Translations under genes and position numbers: made by a program
The notes under the pieces: generated by a model
The model's input: only the letters and a program-made list of their open reading frames with translations
Databases searched by the model: none
Told to the model about the DNA's origin: nothing
NCBI GenBank assembly: GCA_964019425.1
Contig: OZ025813.1
Location: 806,001 to 870,000 of the forward strand
Direction of reading: 5' to 3'
From: Flectonema sp. DT1601
Lineage: Eukaryota; Euglenozoa; Diplonemea; Diplonemida; Diplonemidae
Length of the DNA stretch: 64,000 bases
Shown here: piece after piece, positions 60,852-64,000 of the stretch
Layout of the letters: each line of letters begins with the position of its first letter
Numbering within the stretch: the first letter of the stretch is position 1

Positions 60852-63069
60852 TCGTGATACTGTGATTCGCTGGGGGAAAAAAAAAAAAAAAAAAAAAAAA
60901 CGAAAAATTTGACCTGAGATGAAACAAACCAATCTGTGGGTTGCAATTAATTTATTTTTTTAATGGAATAGTTGCATTGATAAGGAAGTGGGGGAAAAAA
61001 AAAAAAAAAAAAAAAACAATTTTGATGAACCTGAAGAAGGCATCACGGATCTTAGTTATTGAGAATTCAAAAAAAAAAAAAAAAAAAAAAAAAGAATAAT
61101 ATCCAATTGTTAGTGGTTACCTTCACACTAACAGCAAGTTAATTTTAAAGAAGATAAGCATGCTTTGTAGCCCATGATGAATTATTGATAAGCATAAGCT
61201 CGCGTTGTTTTGTTAAGTCGATTTTTTTTTTTTTTTTTTTTTTTTTTTCCCCTCACCCCTCTTCTTTTTTTTCGGATCATTTTCACTCCTGACCTCTTTT
61301 CCCCTTTTTTCTTGTTTGTTACATTTGAAATCCCTCAGCAATTTTTCCTGTTCGAAAGTTTTCCCCCATTGTTCCTTTGAGCTTAAGAATGCAGTATCAA
61401 ATTACCCCATTGTTGTTTTTTTTATTTTTTCCTCTTTTCATGAGCTATCCAGGTAACATTGGGGGGGTACTTCTCCTGCAGGGTAGACACTTTTATTCCG
61501 ACCAGGAATCGTCTGGTGATTACCAACCATATCTGATGTCCTTTGGTGTTGTTGTAATGTGCACTGTTGTACGAAGGAAACTGAAAAAAAAGGAAAAAAA
61601 ACTAAAAGAAATTCGTCACATGGCCTAGAAATCAAAAAAAGAGACGAGAGGACTCATGTTGTGGAGTTCTCTCGCTCATTTTGACTTCTTGAGGGACATC
61701 GCGGTAATGGATGCCGTGAGAAGGGAAAAAAAAAAATTTGTTATTTTATTTGCATCATTTTTGTCCTTTATTTTTATTTTTTTTTCCTTATTGCTGTTAT
61801 TGTTGTCATCTTTTTTGTTTTCGTCATTTTAGCAGGGTGGTTTTTGTGTGTTTTGTTTTTTAGTGAGTTTTTCCAGCCCTCTCCCCCCTAAGTGCCTTTA
61901 ACCTCACAGCCCCCCCAACGTGCTCGCCATCAGGAAAAAAAAAAAAAAAAAAAAAAAAAAACTTGTTTGAAGGTCTGTCTGAGAAAAAATAAATGAAGCA
62001 ATTCCCACGCCGTGTTCAGCGGCGTGTTTTCATGCTGCCGAGGTCCACCGTTAATTTCAAGTTCCCCTATGTTCTCTGTTCCAAAAGGCGAGAAAAAATT
62101 CGTCCCTTCAGAAACCTCCCCTCCTTTAAGCAGTCCTAAGCGAAAACAATAAAATAATTATCAAGCAGAGACCAACAGGTTTTAGAAACAAAAAAAAAAT
62201 AAAATATTTAAAAAAAAAAAAAAATCAAAATCAAAAAAAAAAAAAAAAAGTGATCATCATGTCTTTCTTCTTATTTATTGTCGTTCTTGCTTGCAATGGG
62301 AGGATGAGACGGGGATAGTGACGTTTTTTGGTTTTTTTTTTATTAGGGTTATCGCTCTAGATTCGTTGTCTCATTCTGTTACGTTTTTTTTAACCTTTTC
62401 CGTTTGCAGGCACACGAAGTACAAAAAAAACAAGGTGAACCAAAACGCCGCTATTGTAAGAAGATGACAAAAACCTCCCTCTTTTTTTTCAGCCATCATT
62501 CCTTTTCGTACCACATTTCCCAGTTTGATGCACTTTCTTTAATAGCATCGAACGCCCTCCAGATGGGGGGAGGAGTTTGCAAAGAAAAAAAAAAAAAAAA
62601 AAATCTTTCTGAAAGAAAAATGCAAAAAAAAAAAAAAAAAAAAATGTGAAAGAAAGTCTTATTTTTTAAGTTTTCCTGCCCAGCCTCCAACACTCCCGTC
62701 CTTGGATCCAGTTCTTGCTTTATGTGAACAGGTGTTTTTCTTTTTTTCTTTTGGAGGAGGAGCTTAATTTAATAATTCGCAGTCTCGCGTCAAGATTGAT
62801 TCGACTTGTTGTTTTAAAAAAAAGATCATCATTCAACAAGTTTTTTTCTCCAGGCTATAAATTGTTAAGCTTCCTTAGAGAGGATGGTGTGATATATTAA
62901 GAGATTAAGCCCAGAATCTTAGTTCCAAAAAGTTTTGACTATCAACTGAATACTGCTTTTTGGGTTTTTCCGAATTTGGCATAAGAGATGTCTACTGATA
63001 AGTAGTCATCTGTTTTTTTTTTGTTTTTTTATTCTATTGAATGAGTATTCATAATAATTATTTCAATTA

Positions 63070-63102
<33 letters not shown>

Positions 63103-63143
63103 GGCAAACAGCAATGAAAAAAAAAAAAAAAAAGAAGAGGGAG

Positions 63144-63174
<31 letters not shown>

Positions 63175-63607
63175 GCAGTCCAAGATGAAAGAGAATTCAG
63201 TACCTTGGCTTGAGAACAATATTAGGGAAAAAAAAGAAAAAAAAAAAAAAAAAAAAATGACAAACAAGACTGTGAACATGGAAAGATGACGCACTTGCCA
63301 AAAATCCCAACTGCCCCTCACTGAGCTCCCGCCTTTTTTGACCTCCCTGCGCTCCTTCCTGTTTATCAGCCTCGTTCCCAATCTATGTTCTTGTGTACGT
63401 AGAAGATTATGTATAATCACACAACTGTATTAAGGTAACTTCAAAGCAAACAGATTCTTGACACGTCCACAATGCGAAATTATAATTTTGTTTCTAAGTC
63501 ACCATATCAATTAAACGTTAATCATTTCAACCCTCCTCAAGTCCCCAAACACTTCCTCACCAAGTGTATAACTTCGGTGTGATATATGTTAGTAACAAAT
63601 TACCAAC
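60852..63607. other. Intergenic, very homopolymer-rich
   Basis: No gene called. Many A and T runs of 15 to 30 bases (around 60877, 60993, 61069, 61224, 61934, 62590, 62628, 63077, 63118, 63146, 63239). A T-rich tract ending in TTTGCAG at 62409 is followed by a short protein-like segment (62410-62467). An open frame at 61389-61628 begins about 50 nt after a CCCTCAG site but has weak composition. Confidence 0.5.
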
Positions 63608-64000
63608 ATGCTTGACATCGATATCCTAATTGAGAGATTAAAGAATGGTGAAATGCTTGAAGCAGAAGAACTAGTCTGGCTATGCAGTACAGTAAAAGAC
63701 TTATTGATAGAGGAGAGTAATGTAAAGCAAGTTGAGGCTCCGGTTACAATTGTGGGGGATGTTCATGGTCAATTTTATGATCTATTGGAATTATTTAGAG
63801 TTGGAGGATGGCCTCCCGATACCAATTATTTATTTCTAGGAGACTACGTTGATCGAGGATACTACTGCGTTGAAACGATATCGTTGTTGTTTTGTTACAA
63901 AGTTCGTTACCCTGCGAGGCTGACATTATTGAGAGGAAACCACGAAACTCGTTCTACCTCAGTCGTGTATGGTTTTTATCATGAGTGTTTAATGAAGTAC
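63608..64000 (+). CDS. PP2A-family Ser/Thr phosphatase catalytic subunit, PP4-like (3' end outside the window)
   Basis: 131 codons are visible and the frame runs off the right edge. The order of motifs is that of PPP phosphatases: GDVHGQ (50-55), GDYVDRG (78-84) and GNHE (110-113), which supply metal-binding Asp, His and Asn residues and the catalytic His. The N-terminus (LIERLKNGEMLEAEELVWLC, then EESNVKQVEAPVT) and the LFRVGGWPPDTNYLFLGDYV block are nearer to PP4 than to PP2A or PP6. After the NHE motif the sequence reads TRSTSVVYGFYHECLMKY where PP4 has SRQITQVYGFYDEC, so it is a divergent member. PP4 acts in DNA damage response, centrosome or basal body function and splicing. No strong acceptor lies just upstream; a CACCAAG is 45 nt before the ATG. 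Confidence 0.88.
   Translation, partial: MLDIDILIERLKNGEMLEAEELVWLCSTVKDLLIEESNVKQVEAPVTIVGDVHGQFYDLLELFRVGGWPPDTNYLFLGDYVDRGYYCVETISLLFCYKVRYPARLTLLRGNHETRSTSVVYGFYHECLMKY

Noticed and set aside
61389-61628. 79-residue frame with a hydrophobic start
   Set aside because: Acceptor is about 50 nt away and the hydrophobic part is largely from a T run; not enough to call.

Overview
The window looks like nuclear DNA of a euglenozoan-type flagellate (diplonemid- or bodonid-like; lineage confidence moderate). Four things point there. Every gene I can support, about 20 over 64 kb, lies on the + strand. Nearly every start codon has a pyrimidine-led AG a few to about 60 nt upstream, as expected if a long polycistronic transcript is cut up by spliced-leader trans-splicing. 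Small nucleolar RNA genes occur in tandem mixed clusters. Most genes have no intron, but five carry short cis introns (63-104 nt, 11 in all) with a near-invariant GTATGT donor. The code is standard. Intergenic DNA is loaded with long T and A runs.

Layout. 1-6.3 kb: the 3' part of a membrane protein gene, an FLVCR-type MFS transporter with two introns, a structured ncRNA candidate and a small acidic protein. 6.3-10.4 kb: no convincing gene. 10.4-15 kb: a surface-type glycoprotein with chitobiase/Fn3-associated modules, then eight copies of a box C/D snoRNA candidate whose guide matches a conserved LSU rRNA stretch, then four copies of a second C/D candidate interleaved with H/ACA-like hairpins. 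15.8-19.3 kb: a coiled-coil protein, a DUF676/ROG1-type lipase and a ubiquitin-like protein. 19.3-26 kb: gene-poor, with one MITE-like element. 26-37.6 kb: a TM9/nonaspanin (six exons), mitochondrial ribosomal protein mL49, a coiled-coil protein and an ABCC transporter. 38.6-40 kb: a foldback-like DNA element with 167-bp inverted arms.

42-50.7 kb: a PDZ plus RanBP2-zinc-finger protein, a possible 45-residue protein, an L-galactono-1,4-lactone dehydrogenase (last step of ascorbate synthesis), a mitochondrial-looking membrane protein, a 3'-end fragment of SSU rRNA, a Ser/Pro-rich protein and a spliced 205-residue protein. 51-64 kb: a charged acidic protein, ribosome-biogenesis factor RRP12, a SIRT6/7-like sirtuin, a Pumilio-family RNA-binding protein and the 5' part of a PP4-like phosphatase running off the end.

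The genes do not form one pathway. Neighbours are functionally unrelated, as is usual in euglenozoan gene arrays, where order reflects shared transcription rather than shared function. The most notable material is the snoRNA cluster, the contrast between cis-intron and trans-splice acceptor sequences, the foldback/MITE elements that share a motif, the SSU rRNA fragment, and several structured intergenic segments without an assigned family.
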